Under the pieces are notes generated by a model. That model was given only the letters and a program-made list of their open reading frames with translations, was not told where the DNA came from and searched no databases. Below are positions 1 through 12,369 of a stretch of 64,000 nucleotides of DNA, piece by piece; the stretch's first letter is position 1, and each line of letters opens with the position of its first letter. The position numbers were made by a program, and so were the translations under genes. The stretch is taken from assembly GCA_037951105.1 (NCBI GenBank), contig JBAMJV010001793.1, positions 62,001-126,000 on the forward strand, in the 5' to 3' direction. Origin of the DNA: Echinarachnius parma. Its lineage: Eukaryota > Echinodermata > Echinoidea > Clypeasteroida > Echinarachniidae.

Positions 1-40
1 TGCTTAAAGATTGTTTAATGGACAATTCTAGCATTGAGCA

Positions 41-787
41 AATGTCTAATTAAGTCAACATATAAATGACATTTTTTTAAAACAATGATACAAACATGTT
101 ATTAGGTCAAAATATCAATACTTCCTAAGAATGAAAAGAGCATGTCAATATTAAGTCAAGTGATTAATAAAAGAGAATGTCTTCACATTGAGGTCCCATT
201 TGACGCAATCTCTTTGGTATTGAGAGATGTCATATAGCTTCAAAAAGTATGGAACACTATAATGCATTGAACCAAAGATGGCAGCATGTATCACAAACAT
301 GTAATTAAAGTGATAGTACAATTCTGGTCAAACTGAATTTTCAATTAATGTCTAATTTAGTCAAAATATTAATGACCGTTTTTTAAAACAATGATATAAA
401 TATGTTAATAAGGTCAAAAAAGTAATATTTTCTAAGAATGACAAGCATGTGTCAATAAGTCAAGTGATTAATAAACGAGAATGACTTCAAATTGAGGTCC
501 CATTTGACACAACCTCTTTGGCATTGAGGGCTGTCATAGAGCTTCGGAAAGTATGGATTTCTAAAGAGGGGAGCATGTATCACAAACATGTAATTGAGTC
601 AAAATATCAATGATATTTTCTAAGAATGACAAGAACATAATTAATTAAGTCAAGTGAGCAATAAACTAGAATGACTTCAAATTGAGGTCCCATTTGACGC
701 ACTCTCTTTGGCATTGCGGGCAGTCATAGAGCTTCAAAAAGTATGGAACACTATAATGCACTGAACTACAGAGGGCAGCATGCATCA
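41..787. repeat. Tandem repeat, unit about 306 bp, about 2.5 copies
   Basis: Three diverged direct copies start near 41, 347 and 591; the third lacks the first part of the unit. Shared landmarks are AATGTCTAAT at 41 and 347, the phrase TTGAGGTCCCATTTGAC in every copy, and GCAGCATG near each copy end. No open frame runs through it. Confidence 0.85.
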
Positions 788-877
788 AAGAAGTCTAGAG
801 AGAGTTGATGTGCTCTTGGCACTAGCTGTATCCCTGGTGCTTGTTTCATGAAAGAGTCTAAGCTATGTATCACAGCT

Positions 878-1172
878 CGACAATCGCACTGGCCCGCTGG
901 CCCGGGGCCAGTGAAATGGCACTTCGGGCCAGCAAAAATGTATAAAATTCATATTTTGGTGGCCCGATCGGGCAATCAGATTTTTAACCCGACTTTTAAA
1001 AAATAATCCTGATTTCTTCCATGTGTACTGTATCTAATCACATGTTTGATCAGAAAAAGCATGATATTTTTAATATAGTAAAAAGTTTACCCATGAAATA
1101 CAGTTTTCGGGCCAGTAAATTTTCTTTCGGGCCACTGACAAAAAAGGTGAGTGTGGAGCCATGCTATGTACG
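878..1172 (-). repeat. Family X dispersed repeat (coding-like, broken), copy 1
   Basis: The stretch has repeated GGCCCG or GGGCCAG motifs, starts near a CTCGACAATCGCACTGGCCC-like end and finishes at GTGTGGAGCC. Read on the minus strand, one end gives GSTLTFFVSGPKENLLARK and the other LAPGQRAS, separated by stops. The same peptide-like ends recur in later X copies (30636, 48246, 56033, 58973), so this is a dispersed repeat rather than a unique gene. Confidence 0.6.
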
Positions 1173-1203
1173 TTGTCTGGCGCGGAGCTAGGGTGCAAGG
1201 CTC

Positions 1204-1494
1204 CGCATGGAACAGGTTTTTATTTTTTTTATTTCCCTTTCGTTAAAAGATATTTACGATCGAAGTGTTTAGATTTTTTACTATCCACTGGAGAGTTATA
1301 ACTGTGTACAAAGTCAGTGCAATGAGTTGGCGAATATCACTTTGCATTTTCTCTCATTACTTCGCCATTATATTTCATCAATTTAACGTGCCATTTACAC
1401 GCATTACTATTAAGTGGACGTGTACTCATTTTATCAACCATTCATCACTTTGGGAAACATGTCAACAAAGTTACTGGATCCCTGTTATACACAA
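1204..1494 (+). mobile_element. MITE family D, 5'-truncated copy
   Basis: It matches the body and right end of the complete D copy at 31405-31787 in the same orientation: a T-rich start, ATCCACTGGA, GTGTACAAAGTCAGTGCAAT, then GTCAACAAAGTTACTGGATC. The left terminus is missing and the right terminal CCCTTTAA is decayed. Confidence 0.7.
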
Positions 1495-1559
1495 GACATG
1501 CTTCACATATTCACTGCCACATACCTGCATGAAATTTCTGATAAATTCCCTCTGTACAT

Positions 1560-2620
1560 GAAGACATTTTTTTCAAATTAAAGTTCCCACTGATTTCACA
1601 GACATTAAGGTAGGTTCAAAGCAGACTATTTGTGCTTCAATAGAGTATCACAGTCGATTCATATCTACTTCCTTTTTCATTAAGAAAAGTTGTACAAGTT
1701 GCCTTCAAAATTGGTCGCACTTTCCAATAAATTCCTTCAAAACCAGATGAAATGTGTAGGAGAAAGTATTCCTTTCACAAACAAAGTGGTACGTAGGAGT
1801 GGTACGACTGTTTTGTGCTTCAATAGAGTATCACACGTGTTGAGAGGCAAAGTCGTTTGTAATTCTGTTTTTATTCCATAGAGTTTTGAAGCCACCTCCA
1901 AAACACTTCAGCACAAGTTCACTTATGGTTCTATGAACTCATCCATTCCAAATATCAGAGTTGAATTTTTATCAAATTCGTCAACTCCACTGCCTTTGCA
2001 TCAAGATGATAGAGTTAGATTAAAACAAGTATCAGACATATTGAGATGGCAGATTCAGCGGTAAAGATGCTTTTATTCCAGAGAGTTTTGAAGCCACTTC
2101 CAAAAAACACAAGCACCAAATTCCCTCATGGTTCTATCAACTTCTATTAACTTGTTCATTGAAGACATCAAAGTAGAATTCTATCAAAATATGCTGTTCC
2201 TTTGCCCTTGAAACACGATGATAGAGTTAGATTTTAAAAATGTCTTCACACAATAAGGACGGGTTTTTGAAATCATCTCAGACAGATTATGGTGCCTAAA
2301 AGCAGTGAGACAGTTCTTTTTAAATCACTAGGTTTTATACTTTTATTTTCATTGGCACACCAATGCTAAAAATCATGTTTGCTTCCATTTCTTGGTAGTG
2401 ACAGAGTCAAAACAATGTGATTACGCATAATCACAAGGGTTTTAAAGTCAACTCCAAGACTCTGACAGACTCTTGAAGTATCAAATGCAATGATAGTTCT
2501 GTTAACTCTTTTACTCTTATACGCAGAGAATAATTTTACAAACTCCTCCGCCTTATCCACAACTCGGTAACGACACAGTTAAAGCAATGTGTTTGCGCAT
2601 GTATCAGCATCGTTATCGCA
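1560..2620. repeat. Chain of diverged ~180-200 bp tandem duplications
   Basis: Pairs of near-identical phrases occur 170-205 bp apart. GTGCTTCAATAGAGTATCAC occurs at about 1631 and 1816, GAGTTTTGAAGCCAC at about 1881 and 2082, and GATGATAGAGTTAGATT in both units. A related pair with AAAGCAATGTG or AAACAATGTGATT lies near 2410 and 2580. No gene is recognised. Confidence 0.65.
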
Positions 2621-3330
2621 AAGGAATCCCTACAATTTCTAGTGGTATTACACTAAAGAAACTATTAAATCTCAAGTATGCTTTTAGTACTGTCATTATC
2701 GAGTTTGCGGCATCAAAACAAGACATAAAAGCTGCATGTTTTGACAGTGAAGAAGATGTCGATGATGGAAATTTTGAAAGAAGTATTATTTTGGTGGGGA
2801 AAAGAAATGGTGAAAACAAATCTCTATCTAGGGTGGAAAGTATAACAATGGCAGACCATACCTAAAAGACGGCATGATATGTATGATAGCGATTCATTTG
2901 CCAGGTTCAAATACTCCAAACAGTTTTGTTCCACGTTTGAAATAATACCCCATTTCACAAAGGACCACTGACATGGCCAATGGATAACTTTCTGAGAGGC
3001 TGAAAGAAAATATCCCCTAAACTTGACATTTCAAACCATCAAGCTCAAAAACAACAATTCCCTCTGGATAAAAATACACAAAAAGGTTGTTCTGACTGTG
3101 AAATTCTAAACCATAGACACTGCCCATTCCTAAGGCTGAAAATAAACAAAAAGTGGTGTCAACTTTGAAATTAAAAACCTGTTTTAAATACCAATGACTC
3201 TTCCAATCATTGCACATTGCCCATATATAGGCATATTTGAGGCTGACATGCATCAAGGGAACTGACTTCTACTGGAATGCAACTCTACATGAAACACACA
3301 ACATGCAACCAGCAAATTGTTGCTGATCAA
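2621..3330. other. No recognisable feature
   Basis: This is AT-rich unique-looking sequence. Short frames on both strands overlap each other and none resembles a known protein. Confidence 0.5.
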
Positions 3331-3515
3331 GTTGAAATGTACAATACATCTTGACATACAGTTGAAATGTACAATACATCTTGACAATAATGACATACAG
3401 TTGAAATTTACAAGGCCTGTTGACACAGGAAGTTGAAATTTACAAGGCCTGATGACATACCACCAAGTTTGAAATTTACAAGACTTTTTAACATACCAAG
3501 TTAAAAGTTACAACC
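3331..3515. repeat. Minisatellite, ~30-36 bp unit, about 6 copies
   Basis: The phrase GTTGAAATGTACA or GTTGAAATTTACAAG recurs at about 3331, 3361, 3400, 3432 and 3465, with a weak sixth copy at about 3499. GACATAC spacers lie between copies. Confidence 0.8.
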
Positions 3516-4188
3516 AAGGTATGCTTATTGGAAGCTATGAACAATTTACTTGTTGATGTCAATTCTAGTACAAAGAAGGCATCCAGAACCTTGGAAGCTA
3601 CATAGATCTGAACTTTATGTAGCCTAAAAGAAGTTTTTGATTGTCCAAGATGAAATCTGCACTCGAGGAATCCGATTCCACTGCAAATATCCAAAGGTAC
3701 ATTCCATGATGAAGAAGCCAATATTTAACTTCAGAGAATAAAAACAAATGTCAAAACTCCACCAAAATAAAGTAATTATTTCCCTTCCTTTAGTGTGTTT
3801 CATTCCTGATGAAAGAGTTTGGCCAATTCCTGAAGTTCGAACAAGGATGGAAAACTGTGCAGTTTTATTTAATGTAACTTTAATTCCATTTAACATGTCA
3901 CTCTAGCGAAATTTAGCCAAACTTTGACTGATTCTCCGTTCAAAATTCTAAATGTGTCTCGATTCTTTCTCCTGTCTTTACCAAGGAAATGCCCAGAATT
4001 GTTAAAAAAAACTGACTAAAAAAGTGAGTAGGGTATGGGAAGGTCAAGTGTCAAGTCCCATACCAGGCCAAGAAGCCCCAATGTTTTGATTCCAAGCTAA
4101 GGAGTTGGTGGCAGATTGACACCCAAACATTCCACGGGATTTGAGATATGTGCTCTCGCCCTTGAACATGGGAGTCACTTTTCAGTTT
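3516..4188. other. Unannotated spacer with one short hairpin
   Basis: No gene is recognised. The only structure seen is an inverted repeat, GGTATGGGA at 4032-4040 and TCCCATACC at 4056-4064, which would form a 9 bp stem. Confidence 0.5.
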
Positions 4189-4189
4189 A

Positions 4190-4737
4190 AACCTGTTCCC
4201 TACTAGATTTAGCAAAACCTATAGATGAAATACAGGGTCCACCAGGTTCTCGTGGGCCAATGGGTTTACCTGATCCCTACTAGATTTTGCAATCCCCATA
4301 AAAAAATAATACAGGGCCTGCCAGGTCTCCCCCCCCCCCTATGAAATGGGTTAACCTGTTCCCTACTACATTTGGCAATCCCCATAGACTTGTATACAGC
4401 CCATCCAGTGCCGTAGGGCTAACCCTGTTCCCTACAAGATTTTGCAGTCCCCAAAAAGTTACTATAGGGTCTGCCATCCAGTTTCCTGTATGAAATGGGT
4501 TAATGTGTTCCCTACAAGATTTTGCAATCGCCATAGAGGTATTTGTACAGGACCCACAATGTTCCAGTAGGCAAGTGGTTAACCTGTTCCCTACTAGATT
4601 TTTCAACCACCACCAGAGGTAATACAGGACCCACAATGTTCCCATAGGCAATAGGTGAATCTGTTCCCTACTAGATTTTGCAATCTCCACAGAGTTACAA
4701 GAGGACCCACTACGTTCCCGTAGGCAGTGGGTTAACT
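4190..4737. repeat. Tandem array of microelement A, ~78 bp unit, 7 copies
   Basis: Copies begin near 4191, 4268, 4354, 4423, 4501, 4581 and 4658. Each has a TGTTCCCTACTAGATTTTGC-like start, CCCCATAGA in the middle and a GTAGGCAATGGGTTAA-like end. Elsewhere this 80 bp unit occurs singly (38618, 63415) with TTAACCC...GGGTTAA ends, so a dispersed element has been amplified in tandem here. A 157-codon minus frame through the array is a by-product of unit periodicity. Confidence 0.85.
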
Positions 4738-4889
4738 GTGTGTATAGGTACAAAAAATAACTTGCTCAGTTTGTACTGTAGTGGCCATTCTTCCATTTTT
4801 GGGGAAGCTAGGCCAAGTCAGTGTTTGTTTATGAAATTTTCTCCAGTTTTATCAAAAGAAAGTATTCTGACTAAAATAAAGATAACATA

Positions 4890-5065
4890 AAAAGTTTACA
4901 GATTAAATACACATACAAGATTATAAACAAACACACATGCACATTCCACACACACACTAACTCACACACAAATGCATAAATAACAACATACACAGGCATG
5001 CACATATACAAAGACACACACACATACATACACACACACATACACCAACACACACACCCACACAC
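4890..5065. repeat. CA-rich microsatellite
   Basis: The tract is dominated by ACACAC and ACATAC runs and is interrupted throughout. Confidence 0.9.
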
Positions 5066-5718
5066 AAATATACTCCTGGAAACACAATTTAAATGGCCTA
5101 CTGACTACTGTGCTCTCTATTTACGTTTATATTCCAACCAAGAAATATAAATGAAAGACTTGACATTTCATACAGCAGCAGAAAATACATCGATCCTTTT
5201 GCCATCTTGTATAAACTACTTTCACTAATCATGCGGGGGCTGTATAGAAATAGGGCAAGGGTTGCCATGCCAACTACAATGCAGCTGAAAACGTTGACAT
5301 ATATTTTAGCCTACGATGTGCATCTTGAGAATTCTACTTGTCCTTTGGGGCAAATACAACCATGAGTTTTCACATTTTTACTTGCCCAAACAGAAAATTT
5401 ACTAGCTGCGAAAAATAAAAAAATTGTTGTTCAGTCTCAATTATTTAAATTCATCATTATACAGTATACTCCACTAATCCTTGTTCCATTTTCATTGTTT
5501 ACATTTATCATTACATATATTTCAACATTCTTTGTTTGATTTTCTTTGTTTACGCTGATCATTATTTATTTCATCAATCCTTCTATTTTCATTATTTACA
5601 TTTATTATTACATACTCCATCAGAGCATGCTTCATATTGTAAAAGAGTTCCTTCTTTATGTTCTCTACATTGCACCAATTATTCTCCAAATCAAACTATG
5701 ATGCAAACGTCTTTCTTG
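5066..5718. other. AT-rich spacer, weak short repeats
   Basis: Low-complexity phrases such as CATTTATCATTAC and CATTATTTAC repeat at about 50-60 bp near 5500-5620. No gene is recognised. Confidence 0.5.
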
Positions 5719-6191
5719 TTAAAGGGGCATTCCCTCTTTTGCAAGCCCAAAATAATTAAAAAATATAAGTTGCCATATTAACCTCAAATATTATAGATCA
5801 TGATTTTTAAAATTTATTCTGAAAAGATTAGGACTTGACAATGTATTTTGGTGGAGTTATGAATTTTATGATTTTTGTTATTACCTATAGATTAATAAAA
5901 TGTTGGACGACGGTTTAATAACCGAACCTCACAATAATCTGTCTAGCTCCCTCTACGTTCGCTGTTGATATTATATGTGGTATGAATGTGATGCCCACCA
6001 CCCATAATAGATAGCGCCACCAACGAGAGAGATCTGCACAATGAGAGAGATCTGTACAACAGCAGTGATCGCTATGAATGATGGCACCTACGGCTATGAA
6101 ATTTCATACGCAGCATAATACAAGTATTATACAGATCTGTACCAAATTTGAAGCATTTTGAATTTTTTGGTAAAGAGGGAATGTCCTTTTA
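5719..6191. mobile_element. MITE family L (TTAAAGGGG termini)
   Basis: Inverted termini of about 19 bp differ at about two positions: AAAGGGGCATTCCCTCTTT at 5721-5739 and its complement ending at 6190. The left end starts with TTAA; the right end reads TTAT, a decayed TTAA. The interior of about 430 bp has no long frame. The end resembles D and K (TTAAAGGG), suggesting a shared TTAA-targeting transposase. Confidence 0.75.
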
Positions 6192-6229
6192 TTCCTGTTA
6201 ATGGCCAAACGTTGCAACAATCATTTTCC

Positions 6230-7080
6230 AATTATCTCTCCTGTGCGTCTTCATCGTTGACATTCATTATCGAGCAATGACCAAATTGCATCAATATTTT
6301 TGCAATTATCTCATACGAACGTCTTCTCTCTTCACGCTAATAACGAACGGACGCAATGTTTTGCCCAAGGCCGTTAATTATCAAATGGAAAGCATGTAAG
6401 ATTTATTATGTTTCGATTAGAAGTTGAAGAAAAATGCTCCATCCCAAACATTGTTCACTCTATTTATGTCCCATATTTAAAGTGAATATTATTTACAACA
6501 TAGTACTGTGCAGTGGACATGTCATTAGAACGTGGAAAGCCTGTTTTACAATTATATGAACAATTGGGGAGAATATACTCTTTCTCATACGATTTCATAC
6601 ACATTTCCATAGTTTTTTTTATTTCATACATGTACAGTATTTTTCTTCATGATTAGAGAAAGGACATTCTGCATATTTATTCAAGTAAGCAGAGGGAAAC
6701 CCCCTCTTATGCCTACTGTTCACTTTTGCTGTCGGCTGGTCATTAGGAAATGGTCAGCCTTTAAAGATTTTTGTCTTTGTTTTTAAATGTAAGTTAGGAG
6801 TAAATGCTCTTTGTTACATTCATAGCTTTTTTATTTCTCATTTTGTATATATATCTATATCCTCTCCACATTATGTAATGAATAATATCTACATGTAGCT
6901 GTAGGCTGATTTTCATACCTGTATATTTAAGGTTCATTGTTTGCTATGAGTATTTTTGCTATGGGCTATTCATTAGCAATATGGAACGTCTCTATTGTAA
7001 AGATTTTCCTTTCAATGCTGCTCAAAAATGATTGTTCTGACATGTATGTTTTTCTTCTTTTGTATCGCTTATACTTTAAC
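6230..7080. repeat. Diverged ~225 bp tandem repeats, about 3 copies
   Basis: The phrases GTCATTAGAACGTGGAAAGC (about 6521), GGTCATTAGGAAATGGTCAGC (about 6738) and TTCATTAGCAATATGGAACG (about 6970) mark three related units, each followed by a T-rich stretch. The units are strongly diverged. Confidence 0.5.
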
Positions 7081-7196
7081 ATTAATGCACTGTTTTTTTA
7101 ACCCATTTAGGACTGGTCACAACAAATTTAGGAAATAAAGTATCAATACCAAAAACTAATTTAATAGGAGGTAACCTTTGAAAGCTTTGAGACCTT

Positions 7197-7260
7197 TGGT
7201 TGTTATGTCTCCAACAATACATATATATATATGACGATATATATACATAATGTTCATGAC
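7197..7260. repeat. TA-rich microsatellite-like tract
   Basis: ATATATATATAT followed by GATATATATACATAATG. Confidence 0.7.
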
Positions 7261-7563
7261 GTACAACTCTTAACCATAACCTTACCCTTAACATACTGAT
7301 GGATAAACAATTCCAATAACATGTTTACACAAACGTTCCCCAACATTGATTGAAGCTCTTAGAGAAAAAACATGGGCTCTACTATTGATTGCTGGTTTTA
7401 AGAAAACATAGCGCACTTCTCTTAATCATAATTGCAATTCGGTTTCAAGCGCTGTAAAAAGATTCAGGCATATATATATTTTTCTTTCTTTCTTGTTCAT
7501 ATGTTATGCCCTTTCAGGCTGTACAGTGTGGCTCTTTTAATACAGTCTGTACTTCTGATCATA

Positions 7564-7818
7564 TGTAATCGGCTTTAGCAAAACCCGGCACTTGATGGTT
7601 AATTCATGTTTTTAAGAAATGGGCATTTTAAGTTCACACAATGTGTATAAAAAGACCTATGATTGTAAAATTGAAATAATCATATCTTCGCCAATTACTG
7701 ACCAATTAGTTAGAACAAAGGATCAAATGAAAGCTTGTGATGGGGCCTTTGTAATGGTATGATAATCCACATTTTTATTTTTACAGACAAGTGCCAGGTT
7801 TTGCTAAAGCCGGTCACA
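7564..7818. mobile_element. MITE family E, copy 1 (TA target site)
   Basis: The ~36 bp inverted termini run TGTAATCGGCTTTAGCAAAA on the left and end AAGCCGGTCACA on the right, with TA directly outside both ends. Both arms carry CTTTAGC where other copies have CTATAGC. The interior includes AAATGGGCATTTTAAGTTCA, shared with copies at 25097, 37755 and 44287. TA target duplication and long inverted repeats fit a Tc1/mariner-type MITE. Confidence 0.85.
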
Positions 7819-8760
7819 TATATATTGATGTCTATTAATAAATAGTGTGTGCGCACACTATGGTGACAATGGCTAGATAGCTCACAAGGGAGTGGAAAGA
7901 GTGCACTTTGAGTGCGGCTCCCCTGGATAACATTGTTCATCACTTTTCTTCCTCAATGTACCTATTTATATAGTTTCAAGATGAGTCCTGAAAAAGGTCT
8001 TGTGTTCTGCATGTGTGGATGGATACAAAAAATAACAAGATACAAAAGCAAACCAGTATTTTACCTGACTAATCTGATTACAGGTTTTTACAATTTTATG
8101 ATATCACACAAAATCATAAACACATATTATATTTCAGAATATTCAATCCATACCAACAACATGTTTGTCTCATAATGTGTTATGTAGACATGAATGCTAT
8201 ATTGAGCATGTAATGCGAGTATACTCCTAGGAGGTTCTGCACAGTACGGAAGAAGAAGAAGAAGAAATACTTATTAATATACCATTGCATATCCGATTTC
8301 AGGGTTAATTTAACAATAAATGGCATTTAATCCTCTCTCAGAATGTTCATGCATGATATATATCCAAAGTTAATTTGTCACAAACAAGGGATTTGTGCAA
8401 GGCGGGGAAATAACATACACTGAAGCTTACTGGCAACTTTCCTCTTGAAAGGCTATCAAAAGGCCCCCGAAATCACACGAAAGACCCTGAAAATAGGCCT
8501 AATTTATTATCTTGGAGAATCTTTGAGGTAGGTAACGTCATGGTATGATTCTTTGCACTTTAAAAAAAACATGGATGAGCCTAAAATAAATGAACCCATC
8601 CACGATGGACTGACTTTGGTATAATAATGTGAACTTCTATAGAACCAAGCCACCATTCCCGGTTTGTTCAGCTAAATAGTAAATATGAACATACTGTACA
8701 GTGTAGGCACACCCTAAGTTTAGGAAGTGACCTACTTATATATGTTCCACCACCACTAAC
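7819..8760. other. No recognisable gene; short GAA tract
   Basis: This is AT-rich unique-looking sequence. The only simple repeat is a GAAGAAGAA run near 8249-8267. Confidence 0.5.
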
Positions 8761-8765
8761 TGGCT

Positions 8766-8945
8766 AGGGGGAGGGGGGGGGGGGTTGCCCCAGCTTTGTA
8801 TTCTCTATTTTGTTGTTTTACTTCTCACCACGTAAATGGTACTATAATTATGCACACAAATTGTTCATGCCATCTCCCCCAATGCATTGCCCCCCCCCTC
8901 CCTTTTTCTGTCCCCTCTCCTCCCCCTATACTCCAAACAGACTTT
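8766..8945. repeat. Poly-G tract followed by pyrimidine-rich tract
   Basis: G-rich run at about 8766-8784, then C/T-rich sequence with long C runs at about 8876-8945. Confidence 0.85.
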
Positions 8946-9227
8946 TTATCACCCTCCCATGCCAATTTAGGACATTACAAAAAATGCTAGTGATGTAAGA
9001 GATAATTATCTCACATTAAATCTTACATCTTACATTACACCGACTGACAGAGGTTGATGCACTTTCAGTGTATCAAGTTTCTACTCTAGCCTCTAGGTCA
9101 GCTTTGCTTGTTTTTGTTTTTAATAGTTAGAACTGTTTTTTTGCCATGTGGCATTCCTATTGAATGATATGACAATTCTTGAATCACCCAGGTCAGAAAT
9201 AGATTTCAAGAAATGATTTCTTTCTTT

Positions 9228-9480
9228 TTAACCCTTTCATTCAAGACTAGTTCATGTTTGTACAATGTGCATTCCCCATAGGCCACTGCAGCTCAGTTTA
9301 GGACTGCATGGTACCCACACTACTCAGGCTTGGGTCTATGGAGAATGCATGTTATATACCAGTATATAACAAAATCAAATAATGTTGGATGTGTAAACCC
9401 GTTTCCTACTAGATGTTTACAATTTCCACAAAGTTAATACAATATACAGGGCCTACCAGGTTCCAATAGACAACCAGTGA
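9228..9480. repeat. Decayed microelements B then A
   Basis: AACCCTTTCATTCAAGAC starts a degenerate B unit, followed by GGGTCTATGGAGAATGCATG near 9331. After it comes an A-like unit from about 9397 (CCTACTAGATG to CTACCAGGTTCC). Terminal TTAA is lost at most ends. Confidence 0.6.
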
Positions 9481-9519
9481 ATTTTTTAAGTGAAAATTTA
9501 AAAATCTACATGTATGTAC

Positions 9520-9773
9520 TACAGTAGTTAGCCTCCTTATAATGAGGTGCTTGGGACCATGAAAATTACGTTTTATATCAGGTATCATGTTATATCAGGG
9601 GGGAAAAAACAAAACAATGTTGCTCACACCAGCAAAATTACATTGTAAAGGGTTTATTTATATCAGAGCTCTTCACTACGACCTTCCACTGACATAGCTT
9701 AGACCAGCAAAATTACATTGTTATAAAGAGGGTTTGTTTATATGAGAGCTCTTCATAGCGAGCTTCCACTGTA
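9520..9773. mobile_element. MITE family N with internal duplication
   Basis: The left end ACAGTAGTTAGCCTCCTTAT pairs as a diverged inverted repeat with the right end ...AGCTTCCACTGT. Inside, a phrase containing AGCAAAATTACATTGT followed by GAGCTCTTCA occurs twice, near 9634 and 9710. Confidence 0.55.
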
Positions 9774-9825
9774 CTTACCTAGGGACCTGTATCTCCTCAC
9801 TACTGGATGTGAATTCACCATGGTG

Positions 9826-10060
9826 CTCAACGATCTCATCATTATGAATTATTCCTTTCAAACTTGATCAGAATCGGTCATAAATATGTTCTAAATCGAT
9901 CCGACCAAGAAAATATTGATCAACGTGCCCTCAAGTATCCACGCAAGAGAATCTCATCATCGTGAATTATTCATAGTTAAAAACTTGATTTAGAGTCGGT
10001 CACAAACAATGTATTCACAAAAGATCCATCAAAGAGAGAGTATTGATGTCGCTCAAAATT
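9826..10060. repeat. ~130 bp tandem duplication
   Basis: GATCTCATCATTATGAATTA at about 9831 and GAATCTCATCATCGTGAATT at about 9950 start two diverged units. Each is followed by AACTTGAT and a CGGTCA phrase. Confidence 0.65.
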
Positions 10061-10930
10061 AATTCCAGTTGCAAAATCAAATTATTCCAATCAAATCTGA
10101 TTGAGTTTAGGCTAATTAAGCATGTAAAAAACGATCAGATCAAAAGACTGTTCAAATCAGTTATTAACACGTTTCCAATTAGATGACATAGCTGACGTAG
10201 ATTTAACACATGTTCCAGTGTGTTCCTGAAGACAACGAGTAAATAACAATTCAATTCACAAATCCAGCATTCCCTTGGAGGAAAATCACTCAGGAAATTG
10301 GAAGGTGAAAGTGAAAGTTCTAAAAAAAGAGGACAAATCTATCCCCGATAAGGAAATAATTAAAGAGATTCAATGAAATGGAAATTGAATATCAGGATGT
10401 GGGAAAATGCAAGTACTTGAAATAATAGAGGTTTGACCTCAAAGTGTATTCCAGTCTGGTTGTGATGACCATCATAATGGACGAGTCGTTAAAATCACGA
10501 TCTTATCACCATTACAAAGTTATAGTTCTTCTTCTTTCGAAATATAAACATAGTCTACTACCTGTTCCTTTCCTTTAAATAGTGTATTTCAGACTAATTG
10601 CGAGATCGATCATCACAATAATTACGTCGTACACCTGCAATTATCAATGAAGTTTCAAGTTTGCTTGCAAACTATCGTCAAATAACTTCAGAAGTCAACA
10701 GTCATCAATCAAAGCGCACTCTAGACCAAGAATAATGGCATTAATTACAACAATTCTGTAAAATTGCCTTCAATTATCCGAGGATGTAATTCCAGTCTGA
10801 TTGCTATGTGTCATCAGATATGTAACCTGTAATCAATCCATGCGTTCCAGCCTGACTACACAGCTTGTGATAATTAAGTCATCAGCCTCAAATGAAGTCA
10901 TAAGCCTTCAGGCATTAGAAGTACATTCCA
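10061..10930. repeat. Very degenerate repeats with ATTCCAGTCTG phrases
   Basis: ATTCCAG(T/C)CTG-like phrases recur near 10451, 10789 and 10848, with CATCA and AATTA nearby. The periodicity is weak. Confidence 0.35.
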
Positions 10931-11040
10931 ATCAAAGTAATTAACGTAACAAACCAGCGCCACTCTCTCAAAAGTCGTATTAGCATCCGGTTATAGTCCC
11001 CAGCGGACCTTTTGGAAGAGTTGAACACGTGGTACAAGGT

Positions 11041-11230
11041 ACAGTCAAAACTGTCTGTTATAGCAGCCACCTGTCTAAAGAAGCCAACCTGCCTATAGTG
11101 GCTGCAAGAAAAGATCACATGTATGCAAGGAAAAACAGTGTCTATAGAGGTCACCTGCTGTATTAAACAGTGGCCAATTTTCTTGTTTTCCTTAATATAG
11201 GTGGTCACTATACACAGGTTATAACTGTAC
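11041..11230. mobile_element. MITE family M, copy 1
   Basis: It starts ACAGTCAAAACTGTCTG and ends ACAGGTTATAACTGT, an imperfect inverted repeat. The interior has the family phrases GCAGCCACCTGTCT and CTGCCTATAGTGGC. Related copies are at 29999 (fragment), 37998 and 48895. A 127-codon minus frame across it is not a gene. Confidence 0.7.
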
Positions 11231-12360
11231 AATATGATTGTCATACGCCTTCCAACTTTCGAACTGTCCGAGTGGATTCCAGACCGGTCACAATACACAA
11301 TAGCGTCACAGGCTTCTAGCTTGTTCGATCATTGTCCACTGCTCATCTTAATAACTTAATTGCATCCTTCCTTACTCAGCTAGATAGGTAGGGCAAAAAA
11401 ATATCTGTAATTTCATTGACATGCCGGCTGCATGCATACCAGAGTATTATTTCCTCGCTGTTTTTCTGCACTATTTTTTCCTCACTACGATTTTTCCTTC
11501 CTGTAATAGTATCTGTTCATGAAAACTATTAGTTCAGGATTAGGTAATGGTTGATTTGGTTAAAACGGTACAGGTTTTCCATGAATTTATTAAACGTTTC
11601 CTTCCCAGCTCTTCAAAAAATCAAATATGAAATTTCCTGTTTCCTATATTAAACAAACAAGGATGTATCGCCTACAGGAGGAAAGCTATTCAAATGTTCG
11701 AGTATGCTGTTATTGTAAAATTTTTATGAAAAATTGCATGTTCAGTATGCAATTACTCATGTTAAATATTATCATTATATATCTGCAAACATGCAGTTAA
11801 CTCTATATCGTAACTCCAGAAGAGTAAATATGTATACAGCACACACAGTTTGGTAAATAATTGGTAAAGTCTCATCCGTTTGGTGGGAATTTCAAGTAGA
11901 AATTACAGAGAAAATATTGCATTCGCCGCCGCCGAGTGAAGTGACATTTGGAGTCCATCAAGTTCTAGTGGCAAATTAGAAAACGGGTCGACGAAATCTG
12001 ATCAAATAGAGAGTAATACATGTGCTCAGACATCACCATGATCATGACATGAGGAATTCCTGCGGGAATCTTAACAATTGAAAGCACAACCGATTCTTCC
12101 ATTCATTAACGCTTCCAATACCCAAGGTGACAATTTGCAGCAAGAAAGGTGATGACGCGGCAAAAATTTAAGATGGAAGAGTTAAATGTCCACGTCTCCT
12201 GAGGCTGGAAAAAAAAATATGTAGGTTGAATTCACAATTTGCCTCGAGAAAGAAAACTCTCTACGCAAGATGAAGAATTCAAGAAGAAAGCGACATTTGT
12301 TGTTTCATCGTTGACGTCCTCGTAGAGTTGACTTTACACGTATTCATTGTTGCCGAATCA
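11231..12360. other. No recognisable feature
   Basis: AT-rich sequence without a supported gene, clear repeat or low-complexity tract. Confidence 0.5.
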
Positions 12361-12369
12361 TTGCGGGGG

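Noticed and set aside
2587..2865. 92-codon plus frame starting MCLRMYQHRYRK
   Set aside because: It starts in an old tandem-repeat block and has no recognised domain; a 68-codon antisense frame covers the same DNA, so neither is convincing.
4280..4753. 157-codon minus-strand frame, the longest in the window
   Set aside because: It lies wholly in the 78 bp array of microelement A; the repeated peptide phrases (VGNR, SREQ) only mirror the DNA period.
10915..11298. 127-codon minus frame
   Set aside because: It runs through MITE M at 11041-11230; no domain and no splice context.
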